The notes under the pieces: model-generated
The model's input: the letters and a program-made list of their open reading frames with translations, nothing else
The model's database searches: none
What the model was told of the DNA's origin: nothing
Position numbers and translations under genes: made by a program
Source: Bacteroidaceae bacterium
Lineage (GTDB): Bacteria > Bacteroidota > Bacteroidia > Bacteroidales > Bacteroidaceae
DNA: 64,000 nt
Assembly: GCA_017555845.1 (NCBI GenBank)
Contig: JAFZFO010000027.1
Span: 1-64,000 of the forward strand
Direction: 5' to 3'
In this document: positions 55,512 through 64,000 of the stretch, in pieces
How the letters are laid out: every line of letters begins with the position of its first letter
Numbering within the stretch: the first letter of the stretch is position 1

Positions 55512-56291
55512 TTATAATTTTTGTGTAAATTTACATTGAGGATAATTGGAACACCCCAAGAATCCTCCGTACTTTCCGTGACGCTCAACAAGTTTACTAC
55601 CGCACTTGGGGCAGATTCCATTTGCTATTGCAATGTTCTTTTTATACAGAACAGTCTGGATGTTATTGGCATGTGTTTCTCGACTTCCTTCTGTTATTAT
55701 ATTTGCAGAAGATATTTTACTGGCAATTCTTTGGACATCTTCTTCGGATATACATCTATACTTGTATAACTTAATGGCAGACCGCAAATCACACCAGTTT
55801 ATCACAATGTGATTTGGTGTTGTTATTTTCAATTCTGCACTATTTGAAAATACAACTATGGGAATAATGGCGAAATCTCCAATCTCTTTGAGTATTGCTT
55901 TTACAGCCCTCACGTGTGCTGCATTTTGTCGGATCGGGTTCCGAAGTTTATGCTGTTCACTAGTCCACCCCCAAAAACGTTTCTTGCCTAGTAAACTTTG
56001 TTTCCACTCTTCTGAATTTTCGTGTCCGAATATCCATCCCTTGTAATTCTTTGTCTCTATTACAAATATTCCATATGGTGACACTACAATATGGTCTATC
56101 TGTGTTGTTCCGTAGTTGGTCGGTAATAATATGTCATTAAGTGTTATATATTCTTTTGGAAGCCAATCCAGTTTACTTGCCACACGCTTTTCTCCCAATT
56201 TACCAATATTTTGGGGTGAAGAGAGCCATATCTTCAGTACTACAGATAGACCGATTATACAAATAGCCAATATAGGGGCAACCACATCCAT
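55512..56291 (-). CDS. NERD-domain protein with C-terminal topoisomerase-type zinc finger
   Basis: 259 aa. One N-terminal membrane helix (VAPILAICIIGLSVVLKIWL), then a NERD domain (about 30-150): GKLGEKRVASKL, the nuclease-like core GTTQIDHIVVSPYGIFVIETKN with the D...E-x-K arrangement of the PD-(D/E)XK fold, and VRAVKAIL. A C-terminal zinc ribbon of topoisomerase IA type (CPKCGSKLVERHGKYGGFLG, then CSNYPQC) follows. NERD proteins are thought to process nucleic acid; membrane anchoring suggests handling DNA at the inner membrane. The gene is visibly more AT-rich than its neighbours, with many ATA/AAT/TTT codons, consistent with acquisition by transfer. Confidence 0.85.
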   Translation of the reverse strand: MDVVAPILAICIIGLSVVLKIWLSSPQNIGKLGEKRVASKLDWLPKEYITLNDILLPTNYGTTQIDHIVVSPYGIFVIETKNYKGWIFGHENSEEWKQSLLGKKRFWGWTSEQHKLRNPIRQNAAHVRAVKAILKEIGDFAIIPIVVFSNSAELKITTPNHIVINWCDLRSAIKLYKYRCISEEDVQRIASKISSANIITEGSRETHANNIQTVLYKKNIAIANGICPKCGSKLVERHGKYGGFLGCSNYPQCKFTQKL

Positions 56292-56351
56292 AACAGATAT
56301 CTTTTAAATACAAGAAGTTTTCACATTTCCGTTTTCCCCTTTCAGCTTTGT

Positions 56352-56936
56352 TTATATCAACCCATAGAACACCCCACCGAAAACACCGGCAAGGACCAAT
56401 ATAAGAATTGGGCTAACCTTATAGAATTTCATTGCGACGAATGCCGCGACAAACAGCGCTACGCTAACCCAGAACTGCAAAGGGGTTTCAGTTGGAGAGC
56501 CGAAGTTCTCCTCGGTCATGAGCAACAGTGCCGCCGATGCAATCAACCCCACCACAGCAGGACGCAACAGGCGAAAAACATTTTCAACATTCCTGTGTTT
56601 GCTGTATTTCATGAAGAAACGGCTCACAATGAGCATGAGCACAATTGACGGCAGCATCACTGCAAACGAAGCTGTGAAGGAGCCAAGCACCGCCAGCGCC
56701 TCACTGCCCGTGGCATTGAAAACAGCAGTGTAACCGACATAGGTCGCCGAATTGATTCCTATAGGGCCGGGTGTCATTTGGCTCACCGCAACTATATCGG
56801 TAAACTCGGCGGCAGTGAGCCACGCATGACGTGTCACGACCTCGCCTTGAATAACCGAAAGCATACCATAACCTCCGCCAAAGGAAAAGAGGCCTATCAT
56901 AAGGAACGAGCACAAAAGTTGAATAAAAATCATCAC
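56352..56936 (-). CDS. Chromate-transporter-family half protein, second
   Basis: 194-aa membrane protein with one CHR domain: LLCSFLMIGLFSFGGGYGML at the N-terminus, AVSQMTPGPIGINSATYVGY, and five or six membrane segments. In this family, chromate or anion transport needs two halves, here encoded as separate genes that overlap by 4 bp (ATGA). Chromate itself need not be the physiological substrate. Confidence 0.9.
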   Translation of the reverse strand: MMIFIQLLCSFLMIGLFSFGGGYGMLSVIQGEVVTRHAWLTAAEFTDIVAVSQMTPGPIGINSATYVGYTAVFNATGSEALAVLGSFTASFAVMLPSIVLMLIVSRFFMKYSKHRNVENVFRLLRPAVVGLIASAALLLMTEENFGSPTETPLQFWVSVALFVAAFVAMKFYKVSPILILVLAGVFGGVFYGLI

Positions 56937-57475
56937 TCTTCCCTCCCTATTTTACCCCAAACAAAACCGGCGATACCGGCGATGAGAATCACAAATACCG
57001 GCGATACACCGAATGCCACAATAAGCCCTGCCGACAACACCGGAATCCACGCCATTGTCCACCCCACCTTTGCACTCTTTGCCACATTGAACACCGGCAC
57101 GGCAATGAGCGCCACCACCACAGGGCGCAACCCCTTGAAGACGTTATTCACGACCTCAATGTGACGGAACTGACGAAAAAACAGGGCAATGAGCAGTATA
57201 ATGATTACTGATGGCAACACGCAACCGAATGATGCTGCCAATGCACCACGCAAGCCACGCAGCCTGTACCCGATGAACACTGCCATGTTCACGGCAAACA
57301 CACCGGGTGCCGACTGTGCCACAGCCAGCAAGTCCACAAAATCGGCCTTTCCTATCCAACGGTTACGCTCAACGACATCGCTCTCAATGAGCGGTATCAT
57401 GGCATATCCGCCGCCAAAGGTAAAAAGCCCAATGCGGAAGAATGTAGTAAAGAGTTTAAAGAGAGAGGTTGGCAT
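56933..57475 (-). CDS. Chromate-transporter-family half protein, first
   Basis: 180 aa, homologous to its partner: FKLFTTFFRIGLFTFGGGYAM, DLLAVAQSAPGVFAVNMAVF, and membrane segments to the C-terminus. First of the translationally coupled pair; the two motifs (FGGGY, the SAPG/TPGP pocket) agree between halves, as expected for an antiparallel dual-topology pair. Confidence 0.9.
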   Translation of the reverse strand: MPTSLFKLFTTFFRIGLFTFGGGYAMIPLIESDVVERNRWIGKADFVDLLAVAQSAPGVFAVNMAVFIGYRLRGLRGALAASFGCVLPSVIIILLIALFFRQFRHIEVVNNVFKGLRPVVVALIAVPVFNVAKSAKVGWTMAWIPVLSAGLIVAFGVSPVFVILIAGIAGFVWGKIGREE

Positions 57476-57526
57476 AAAATGTTGTATTATTAAAGAGCAT
57501 TAAGGGAAACTAAGGACATTAATGTT

Positions 57527-57576
57527 CCTTAATTCCCCTTAATAGCCCTTAATACGCCTTAATAGGCCTTATTTTA
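57527..57576. repeat. 10-bp tandem repeat (CCTTAATANN), about five units
   Basis: Units read ccttaattcc, ccttaatagc, ccttaatacg, ccttaatagg, ccttatttta. The last runs over the purL stop codon (57569-57571). The preceding 50 bp repeat the same TTAAGG theme in both orientations. Lies between purL and the chromate-transporter pair. Confidence 0.8.
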
Positions 57577-60500
57577 CCTTTTCAGCAACCCAATTGTATG
57601 CGTTGCGGAAAATCTCGATCCATGGTGTAACATCATCGGCCAAGTGGTTGGCTGGATATGTAGCACACTGCCATGGGAAAATTGCGCGCTCTGGGTGAGG
57701 CATCATTGCAACGTGGCGGCCGTTTGCGCTTGCAAGGGCTGCAACGTTGAAATCCGAACCGTTGGGGTTCGCAGGATAGCCCTCGTAAGCATACTGCGCA
57801 ACGATGTTGTACTTCTCGGCATCGTATGGAAGTGAGAACTTACCCTCGCCGTGAGCAACCCAAACACCAAGACGGCTGTTAGAGAGTGAACCGAAGAGAA
57901 CGCTGTTGTTCTCTGGGATATTCACGCCCACGAACGAAGACTCGAACTTGTGTGAGTTGTTGTGCAACATACGGCCACGCTCCTCGAACTCAGGATTGAT
58001 GAGGTTAAGCTCCATCATCAACTGGCAACCGTTACAGATACCGAGTGACAATGTATCCTCGCGCTGATAGAAGCGGTCGAGAGCAGCCTTCGCCTTTGGA
58101 TTGAAGAGGAAGCCACCGGCCCAACCCTTGGCAGAACCGAGAACGTCAGAGTTAGAGAAACCACCGCAGAACACGATGAAGTTTACCTCGTCAAGTGTCT
58201 CGCGGCCGCTGATAAGGTCGGTCATTGTAACGTCCTTAACATCGAAGCCTGCAAGGTGCATCGCGTATGCCATCTCACGCTCGCCGTTTGTACCCTTCTC
58301 ACGGATGATAGCCGCACGAACACCCGATTTCTCGCGACGGTCGGCCGACATGCCATAATCCTTGAGCATACCGCTGAAACGTGAAGGCAGACGGTAACGC
58401 AAAGGCTGGTTCTTGTAGTTCTTCAAGCGCTCGCTTGCACAACCGTTGAAGCTCTGCTTGAGATCCATGAGGTATGAGCTGTCATACCATACATCGCGGT
58501 AGTGATCGATATCGAAGAGGCGTGTACGCTTATCCTTTGCAACAGCAATGTGGCGCTTCTCGCATGGAGTACCTATCTTCACGAAGCAGATACCAGCCTC
58601 GTCAAGAATCTCCTGCATACGGCACTTGTCCTTATCGGCAACCTGAATTACCAACGCAGGGTTCTCGGCAAACAGCAACTTGACAATATCCTTCTCAACA
58701 ACACCATTGAGATCGATTTCCATACCACCTGTTGTGTTTGCGAAACACATCTCAAGCAATGTAGTGATGAGACCACCGGCAGAAACGTCGTGACCTGCCA
58801 TTACAATGCCTGCGTTCACAAGCTTCTGAACAGCCTCGAAAGCCTCGGCAAAATATTCAGGATTAGCAACTGTTGGAACATCGTCACCAATGCAGTTGAG
58901 TGTCTGCGCGAATGCAGAACCACCAAGACGCAAGTGATCGAAGCTGAAGTCAATATGATAGAATGCGCTCTTTGGCTCGTTGACCATTACCGGAGAAACC
59001 ACCTTGCGGACATCAGAAACCTCACCACCTGCAGAAACGATAACTGTTCCCGGGCTGATTACCTTTGTTCCGTCAGGGTATTTCTGTGTCATTGACAAAG
59101 AGTCCTTACCTGTAGGTACGTTGATCTTGAGATCGCAGCAGAAATCGCTGAGTGCCTCAACACCACGGTAGAGACGTGCATCCTCACCCTCCTGTGAGCG
59201 GCAAGGCCACATCCAGTTGGCACTGAGAGAGATGCTCTTGATGCCGTTTGCAAGAGGAGCAAGCACAATGTTTGTCAAAGCCTCTGACACTGCAAGCACT
59301 GATCCCTTGGCAGGATCGGCAAGACCTGCCTGTGGTGCATGACCGATTGATGTTGCAATACCCTGCTTGCCACGATAGTCGAGTGTCACGACACCGCAGT
59401 CGCTGAGTGGCAACTGAATCTCACCCTGGCACTGCTGACGTGCGATCTTACCTGTAACTGAACGGTCAACCTTGTTTGTCAACCAATCCTTACATGCAAC
59501 AGCCTCAAGACGGAGAACGTCGGTCAAGTATTCCTCGATGTTCTCTGCGTCATACTCTGCATCCTTATAGTGGCGCTCAACGGTCTTGTCAACCATATAT
59601 GTCTTTGGAGAAGAACCGAACATCTGGCTCACCGAGAGGTCGAATGGACGTACGCCATCGGCCTGCTCAAAGGCAAAGCGTGCATCGCCGGTTGTCTCGC
59701 CGACAACATACATTGGAGCGCGCTCACGCTCGGCAACCTTGCGTACATATTCAATTGCATCCTCCTTGATGAGCAAGCCCATGCGCTCCTGTGACTCATT
59801 GGCAATGATCTCCTTTGCAGAGAGTGTGCTGTCACCGACAGGCAGGTTTGCCATGTTGATTACACCACCGCACTCCTCTACAAGCTCAGACAAGCAGTTC
59901 ACGTGACCTGCCGAACCGTGGTCGTGGATTGAAACGACTGGGTTTGTCTCATCCTCACAAAGTGCACGTACAACGTTGTATGCACGCTTCTGCATCTCGG
60001 CATTTGCACGCTGAACGGCGTTGAGCTCGATACCTGATGAATATCGGCCTGTATCAACTGATGATACTGAACCACCACCAAGACCGATACGGTAGTTGTC
60101 GCCACCCATAACGATTACCTTATTGCCCTTCTCGGGAGCACCCTTGAGGCAGTCACGGCGTGTACCGTAGCCCACACCACCGGCAAGCATGATAACCTTG
60201 TCGTAACCGTAAACCTCATCATTCTCCTTGTGCTCGAATGTAAGTACTGAACCGCAGATAAGTGGCTGACCGAACTTGTTACCGAAATCTGATGCACCGT
60301 TTGATGCCTTTGTCAGAATCTGCTCTGGTGTCTGGTACAACCAGTTACGCACTGGAAGTACCTCTTCCCACTTGCGGTCGTTGTATGTACGTGGATATGA
60401 TGTCATGTAAACCGCAGTACCGGCAATGGGCCATGAACCCTTACCACCGCCCATACGGTCGCGGATTTCACCACCAGTACCTGTTGACGCGCCATTGAAA

Positions 60501-61270
60501 GGCTCAACGGTTGTTGGGAAGTTGTGAGTCTCGGCCTTGAGCGAAATCACGGTCTCGATATCCTTGATTACGAAATAGTCGGGGATTGAGTGATCGGCTG
60601 GAGCGAACTGCTCAACAACTGGACCCTGTGCGAATGCAACGTTATCCTTGTAAGCAGAGATGATGCTGTTGCGGTTCTCGTTTGTGGTACGCTTGATCAT
60701 TGCAAAGAGTGATGAAGGCATCTCCTCGCCATCGATGATGAATGTACCGCCAAAGATCTTGTGACGGCAGTGTTCCGAGTTGATCTGAGCGAAACCGAAC
60801 ACCTCACTGTCAGTGAGCTTACGGCCCAACTCGCCCTCTACACGGTGAAGGTAGTCAATCTCCTCCTTTGAAAGTGCAAGACCCTCCTGCTCGTTGTAGC
60901 TGTCAAGATCTTCGATGAGTTCAATTGGTTTTGGTTCAATGTCAACAGTGAAGATCTCCTGGTCAAGACCACGGTACATACGCTGCAACATTGGATCGTA
61001 CTCGGCATCCTCATTCTCTACCTCGAAATACTCCTCAATGCGCTGAATACCGCAAAGGCCCATGTTCTGTGTAATCTCCACGGCATTTGTACTCCATGGA
61101 GTGATCATTTCACGACGTGGACCTACGAAACAGCCATTGACAGTCTCGCCTTCGAGCAAAGTAGCCTCACCATACAGCCAGCAGAGTTTCTGAACATCCT
61201 CGGCTGTCAAAACATTCTTTGTCTGGGTAGCAATTACAGAACCACCCTGTGTACTGAAAAAGTAAATCAT
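57569..61270 (-). CDS. purL: Phosphoribosylformylglycinamidine synthase
   Basis: 1233 aa from ATG 61268-61270 (MIYFFSTQGGSV), which matches the start usual in Bacteroidota; a longer frame to 61375 has a poor N-terminus. Large single-chain enzyme of purine synthesis converting FGAR to FGAM with glutamine. Landmarks: FAQINSEHCRHKIFGG, ETHNFPTTVEPFNGASTGTG, the AIRS-type domains, and a C-terminal glutamine amidotransferase with nucleophile C1079 in LSLGICNGCQLM and MPHPERAIFPW. Monocistronic with a leader of about 110 nt after a TATCTTTG box. Confidence 0.96.
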   Translation of the reverse strand: MIYFFSTQGGSVIATQTKNVLTAEDVQKLCWLYGEATLLEGETVNGCFVGPRREMITPWSTNAVEITQNMGLCGIQRIEEYFEVENEDAEYDPMLQRMYRGLDQEIFTVDIEPKPIELIEDLDSYNEQEGLALSKEEIDYLHRVEGELGRKLTDSEVFGFAQINSEHCRHKIFGGTFIIDGEEMPSSLFAMIKRTTNENRNSIISAYKDNVAFAQGPVVEQFAPADHSIPDYFVIKDIETVISLKAETHNFPTTVEPFNGASTGTGGEIRDRMGGGKGSWPIAGTAVYMTSYPRTYNDRKWEEVLPVRNWLYQTPEQILTKASNGASDFGNKFGQPLICGSVLTFEHKENDEVYGYDKVIMLAGGVGYGTRRDCLKGAPEKGNKVIVMGGDNYRIGLGGGSVSSVDTGRYSSGIELNAVQRANAEMQKRAYNVVRALCEDETNPVVSIHDHGSAGHVNCLSELVEECGGVINMANLPVGDSTLSAKEIIANESQERMGLLIKEDAIEYVRKVAERERAPMYVVGETTGDARFAFEQADGVRPFDLSVSQMFGSSPKTYMVDKTVERHYKDAEYDAENIEEYLTDVLRLEAVACKDWLTNKVDRSVTGKIARQQCQGEIQLPLSDCGVVTLDYRGKQGIATSIGHAPQAGLADPAKGSVLAVSEALTNIVLAPLANGIKSISLSANWMWPCRSQEGEDARLYRGVEALSDFCCDLKINVPTGKDSLSMTQKYPDGTKVISPGTVIVSAGGEVSDVRKVVSPVMVNEPKSAFYHIDFSFDHLRLGGSAFAQTLNCIGDDVPTVANPEYFAEAFEAVQKLVNAGIVMAGHDVSAGGLITTLLEMCFANTTGGMEIDLNGVVEKDIVKLLFAENPALVIQVADKDKCRMQEILDEAGICFVKIGTPCEKRHIAVAKDKRTRLFDIDHYRDVWYDSSYLMDLKQSFNGCASERLKNYKNQPLRYRLPSRFSGMLKDYGMSADRREKSGVRAAIIREKGTNGEREMAYAMHLAGFDVKDVTMTDLISGRETLDEVNFIVFCGGFSNSDVLGSAKGWAGGFLFNPKAKAALDRFYQREDTLSLGICNGCQLMMELNLINPEFEERGRMLHNNSHKFESSFVGVNIPENNSVLFGSLSNSRLGVWVAHGEGKFSLPYDAEKYNIVAQYAYEGYPANPNGSDFNVAALASANGRHVAMMPHPERAIFPWQCATYPANHLADDVTPWIEIFRNAYNWVAEKVK

Positions 61271-61383
61271 ATATATGATATTTTGTTTTACATAGTATCT
61301 TGTACCGTCTGCCGGCGTGGGCAAAACGCGCAGGATTTTCGCTGCGGAATGCCGCCCAATACAGCGAGGGTACAATATGGAAC

Positions 61384-61391
61384 AAAGATAA
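61384..61391 (-). promoter_or_regulatory. -7 box (TATCTTTG) of purL
   Basis: Exact TAnnTTTG on the minus strand. The leader of about 110 nt to the ATG is GC-rich compared with other gaps here; I recognise no riboswitch in it. The rest of the gap to 61519 holds a small hairpin (61460-61465 with 61475-61480) and a TAACTTCG box (61486-61493) before the ZIP gene. Confidence 0.5.
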
Positions 61392-61519
61392 CGATAAAAA
61401 ACAATATTAAGGAGATTTTCAGCAACATTTGTTTTACTTAAAGGAAGATTGTTGCAATAAACGGCATATTATGCGCCGTTTTTTATAACTTCGCAACATA
61501 ATTTCATCAAACAGGATTT

Positions 61520-62293
61520 ATGGAAACAATCATAGGACTTACGATTCCCTTTTTAGGAACCGCACTTGGCGCTGCAATTGTGCTGATGATGCGCAACGGA
61601 ATAACAGAAAAGACAAACAGCGCAATGCTTGGATTTGCATCGGGCGTGATGGTGGCGGCAAGCTTCTGGTCACTGTTACAACCCGCATTGGAGCAGGTTG
61701 GCGACGGCATAGGCAATACGTGGCCTGTACTCACCGGATTTGCGGCCGGTGTCTGCTTCCTGCTGTTCCTTGACACTATCATTCCGCACCAGCACATTGA
61801 CGACAACGCCCCCGAGGGTCCACGTTCACGTCTGCCACGTTCAATAAAGATGATTCTTGCCGTTGCACTGCACAACATTCCCGAAGGTATGGCTGTCGGC
61901 GTCGTTTTCGGCGGTGTACTGAGCGGCAACACTGACCTTACCATTGCCGGTGCATTGGCATTGTCAATTGGTATGGCAATCCAGAACATCCCCGAGGGAG
62001 CAATCATCTCGGTTCCACTGCGCGATGAGGGCAAAAGCCCAGGCAAGGCATTCGTTTGGGGAGCAGCATCGGGACTTGTAGAACCCATTGCCGCACTTGC
62101 TACCATGTTTATCCTGAAGGACAGCTCTGCCGCCATGCCCATCCTCCTGGCTTTCGCGGCCGGCGCAATGCTGTATGTCGTAGTGGAGGAACTCATACCA
62201 TCATCGCAGAAAGGCGAACACAGCAACATTGGAACAATTGGCTTCGCAGCCGGTTTCATGCTGATGATGCTACTTGACAGCTGCATAGGTTAA
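61520..62293 (+). CDS. ZIP-family metal transporter
   Basis: 257-aa inner-membrane transporter with eight predicted membrane helices. The two metal-site helices carry HNIPEGMAVG and QNIPEGAIISVPL, with the second His replaced by Gln as in many GufA/ZupT-like ZIPs. The intermediate loop has HQHIDD, a possible metal-binding site. Zinc or another divalent cation is the likely cargo. Single gene. Confidence 0.92.
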   Translation: METIIGLTIPFLGTALGAAIVLMMRNGITEKTNSAMLGFASGVMVAASFWSLLQPALEQVGDGIGNTWPVLTGFAAGVCFLLFLDTIIPHQHIDDNAPEGPRSRLPRSIKMILAVALHNIPEGMAVGVVFGGVLSGNTDLTIAGALALSIGMAIQNIPEGAIISVPLRDEGKSPGKAFVWGAASGLVEPIAALATMFILKDSSAAMPILLAFAAGAMLYVVVEELIPSSQKGEHSNIGTIGFAAGFMLMMLLDSCIG

Positions 62294-62300
62294 CGGAAGC

Positions 62301-62355
62301 TTATATTCAGAAAACGCCATCGGCTTGTCAAACCGATGGCGTTTTCTGAATATAA
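62301..62355. terminator. 23-bp perfect hairpin between ZIP and the discoidin-type gene
   Basis: Arms 62301-62323 and 62333-62355 are exact reverse complements with a 9-nt loop. Eight bases after the ZIP stop and 13 before the convergent gene's stop, so it can end both transcripts. Confidence 0.85.
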
Positions 62356-62368
62356 TACGGCAATCACC

Positions 62369-64000
62369 TTACTTAACCAAAATCTTTTTACCACCTACAA
62401 TGTATATACCGGGGGCTGTGACTGCCTCAACGCGACGACCTGTAAGGTCATAGATTTCACCTTTGACATTTCCGCTTTCACCTTCCACCTCGCCGACACC
62501 TGTTGTGCCTTCGCCAAAGCGGAAACTGTATGATGCAGCACCATCAGTATTGCTCATTGGCAAGTATGCCTTGTTGGCGTTATTCAGGAATGTACCATCG
62601 GCATAACCGGCTGTTACAGCCTTATAGAAGCCTACCTCACCTTCCACAAGACCCAGCACGTAAGCAGGTGTTTCTACTTTTGTATCAACAAGTGTACCCT
62701 TTAACAGGTTGTCAGCAAAATCACATGTTGCAGCATCGGCTGTGCGAACAAAATCATACTCCCCGGCTGCAGCCTTGACAATCACACCCTGGCATGCAGG
62801 GAGAACATCCTTGACCCTTGTCAAGGTAACATAAGAATCACCGATATTGGATACTATATACGCCTCTACCGTTGAAGGGATAATGGTATTGTTTCCTAAA
62901 TACAACGTTGCATAACCGGCAGCACCCACCACAAGAGTATGAGAGTTTGCAGCATGTTCCACAGCACAAAGTGTATCATAGGCAGCCTGTTGGTCTGCAA
63001 TCTGCTCATCAAGCAACGGCACACTTGTAACAAGGTCATTTGTACTCATTGCCTTTGATGAAATTGTCACAAACATGGTTGTAAGCAACAGTTCCTCAGC
63101 AAGATAGCTCTTGTATGCATCATAGACTGTCACCTCATTTGCAACAATTGCAAAACCAAACTCAGACATAACAAAGAATGTATTTGCATTTCCCTCTGTC
63201 TTTGTTACCGTAAAACGGATGTAGCGATAAGCCTTGCTCATTTCAATGACAGAAGACTCAAAATCTGCCGCAACACCACCATTAGTGTTCTGTCCAGGGT
63301 TTGGCAGACCGTCAGCGGTTGTAAGCGTGGTTATTGTAGTATATGTACCATCGGCACTATCACAACCCTCGATAACGATTGTTGTTGGGCAGTTGTTACC
63401 ATTATCGCGTGTACTGTAATTGAATCTAAACTTTGTTGTAGTTGAGCCACTTCCCAAATCCACGCGCAGATAGTGAGGTGCAGCAACAGTTCCACTATAG
63501 TCTGTATGCAGAAAAGTAGTCTTGCTGCCATCGGTCAACTTATCAACATACGCCGCACTGTAATCATTATTATTCTGCGCTATATAAGGAGCATTACAAT
63601 AAAGATTTTCAGTTGTCAGGGCAAGTTTGCTTTCCTGTGCCAGTTCTACAGTTCCCACATGGCTTATAAGAGTCTCTGTCTCTGTTGCAAGCTGTGCAAG
63701 TGTAGTCTTGCGTGCGTTTACAGTCGCCTCATATTGTGCATACAGGGCATTATAAGCTGCCTGCAGCGCACTCAATTTAGCAGCGACATCACCGGTTGTT
63801 GGAGAGAAGCTGGTCGCCGTTCTTTTTCCGTCGAACAAAGCATTCATTGCAGCTTCAACAGCATCAACACCAACAGTACCATTGTATGTATCGTTCACAG
63901 TAGCAGTAAAACCTGTGACAGGTGTTATATCAAACTCTGCCATGTGCCAATAGCCGCGGTTCGCGTGATAATTGAAACGCAGATATTTATATGACGAGAG
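62369..64000 (-). CDS. Secreted protein with discoidin-like (F5/8 type C) domains, N-terminus beyond right edge
   Basis: 543 residues are visible; the frame is open to the edge, so the Met at 63943 is internal. The first visible residues (YKYLRFNYHANRGYWHMAEF) are the end of one F5/8-type domain. A helical stretch rich in A/L/K (about 50-100) follows, then a complete discoidin-type domain (about 115-280: DKLTDGSKTTFLHTDYSG... PHYLRVDLGSG ... YRYIRFTVTKTEGNANTFFV), more helices, a beta domain, and the shared C-terminal module GRRVEAVTAPGIYIVGGKKI. No catalytic domain is visible; one may lie upstream. Probable surface-exposed sugar-binding protein or glycosidase C-terminus. Confidence 0.82.
   Translation of the reverse strand, partial: LSSYKYLRFNYHANRGYWHMAEFDITPVTGFTATVNDTYNGTVGVDAVEAAMNALFDGKRTATSFSPTTGDVAAKLSALQAAYNALYAQYEATVNARKTTLAQLATETETLISHVGTVELAQESKLALTTENLYCNAPYIAQNNNDYSAAYVDKLTDGSKTTFLHTDYSGTVAAPHYLRVDLGSGSTTTKFRFNYSTRDNGNNCPTTIVIEGCDSADGTYTTITTLTTADGLPNPGQNTNGGVAADFESSVIEMSKAYRYIRFTVTKTEGNANTFFVMSEFGFAIVANEVTVYDAYKSYLAEELLLTTMFVTISSKAMSTNDLVTSVPLLDEQIADQQAAYDTLCAVEHAANSHTLVVGAAGYATLYLGNNTIIPSTVEAYIVSNIGDSYVTLTRVKDVLPACQGVIVKAAAGEYDFVRTADAATCDFADNLLKGTLVDTKVETPAYVLGLVEGEVGFYKAVTAGYADGTFLNNANKAYLPMSNTDGAASYSFRFGEGTTGVGEVEGESGNVKGEIYDLTGRRVEAVTAPGIYIVGGKKILVK

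Noticed and set aside
61271..61391. purL leader as a purine or other riboswitch
   Set aside because: No recognisable aptamer core; only a GC-rich stretch after a -7 box.

Overview
The window looks like chromosome of a gut- or oral-type Bacteroidales bacterium (phylum Bacteroidota; genus not resolved). The signs are a SusC/SusD outer-membrane pair with DUF4843 and PKD-like lipoproteins, BspA-type leucine-rich repeats, a GH84 enzyme, many Cys-lipobox lipoproteins, Bacteroidota gene neighbourhoods (rsfS-ftsH-cdsA; parA-parB-DUF5683-lytic transglycosylase-relA/spoT; DUF3822-rsmD), and promoters of the TTTG-N19-21-TAnnTTTG type rather than -35/-10 boxes. Several secreted proteins end in the short module 'GRk...G.YI..GKK..(V/I)(K/R)'. 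I see no prophage, insertion sequence, CRISPR array or rRNA.

Layout. 1-3 kb: the 5' part of an exported protein, then an alanine dehydrogenase-tryptophanase operon. 3-7.8 kb: a 1370-aa BspA-like surface protein followed by a 58-aa peptide gene, preceded by about 250 nt of strongly structured non-coding sequence that looks like an RNA gene. 7.9-19.9 kb: an accessory nutrient-uptake block (SusC, SusD, DUF4843 lipoprotein, PKD-like lipoprotein), an exported protein with three internal repeats, a TlpA-like thiol oxidoreductase and, divergently, a thioredoxin lipoprotein with an extraordinary Cys-rich linker. About 20.0 kb: tRNA-Gln(CTG). 20.3-25.4 kb: rsfS-ftsH-cdsA facing surE-lpxB. 25.5-28.5 kb: a GH84 enzyme. 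28.6-34.8 kb: parA-parB-DUF5683-mltD-like-relA/spoT. 34.8-46 kb: small lipoprotein, DUF3822-rsmD, a pilin-like membrane protein, a RecD-like helicase, alaS, M23 peptidase-MerR, cls-HAD, DUF456. 46-52.5 kb: TonB-dependent-receptor-like barrel, an orphan gene plus a sigma-factor-like gene, GNAT, GHL10 lipoprotein. 52.6-62.3 kb: uvrA, NERD-zinc-finger protein, a split chromate-type transporter, purL, ZIP transporter. The right edge cuts a discoidin-type secreted protein.

The most unusual items are the candidate structured RNA before the BspA gene, the Cys-rich thioredoxin lipoprotein next to the SusCD/TlpA block, the orphan/sigma-like pair, the palindromic divergent promoter between the HAD and DUF456 genes, and two sets of 9-10 bp intergenic tandem repeats. 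Family names come from reading the proteins and recalling family motifs; no database search was run.
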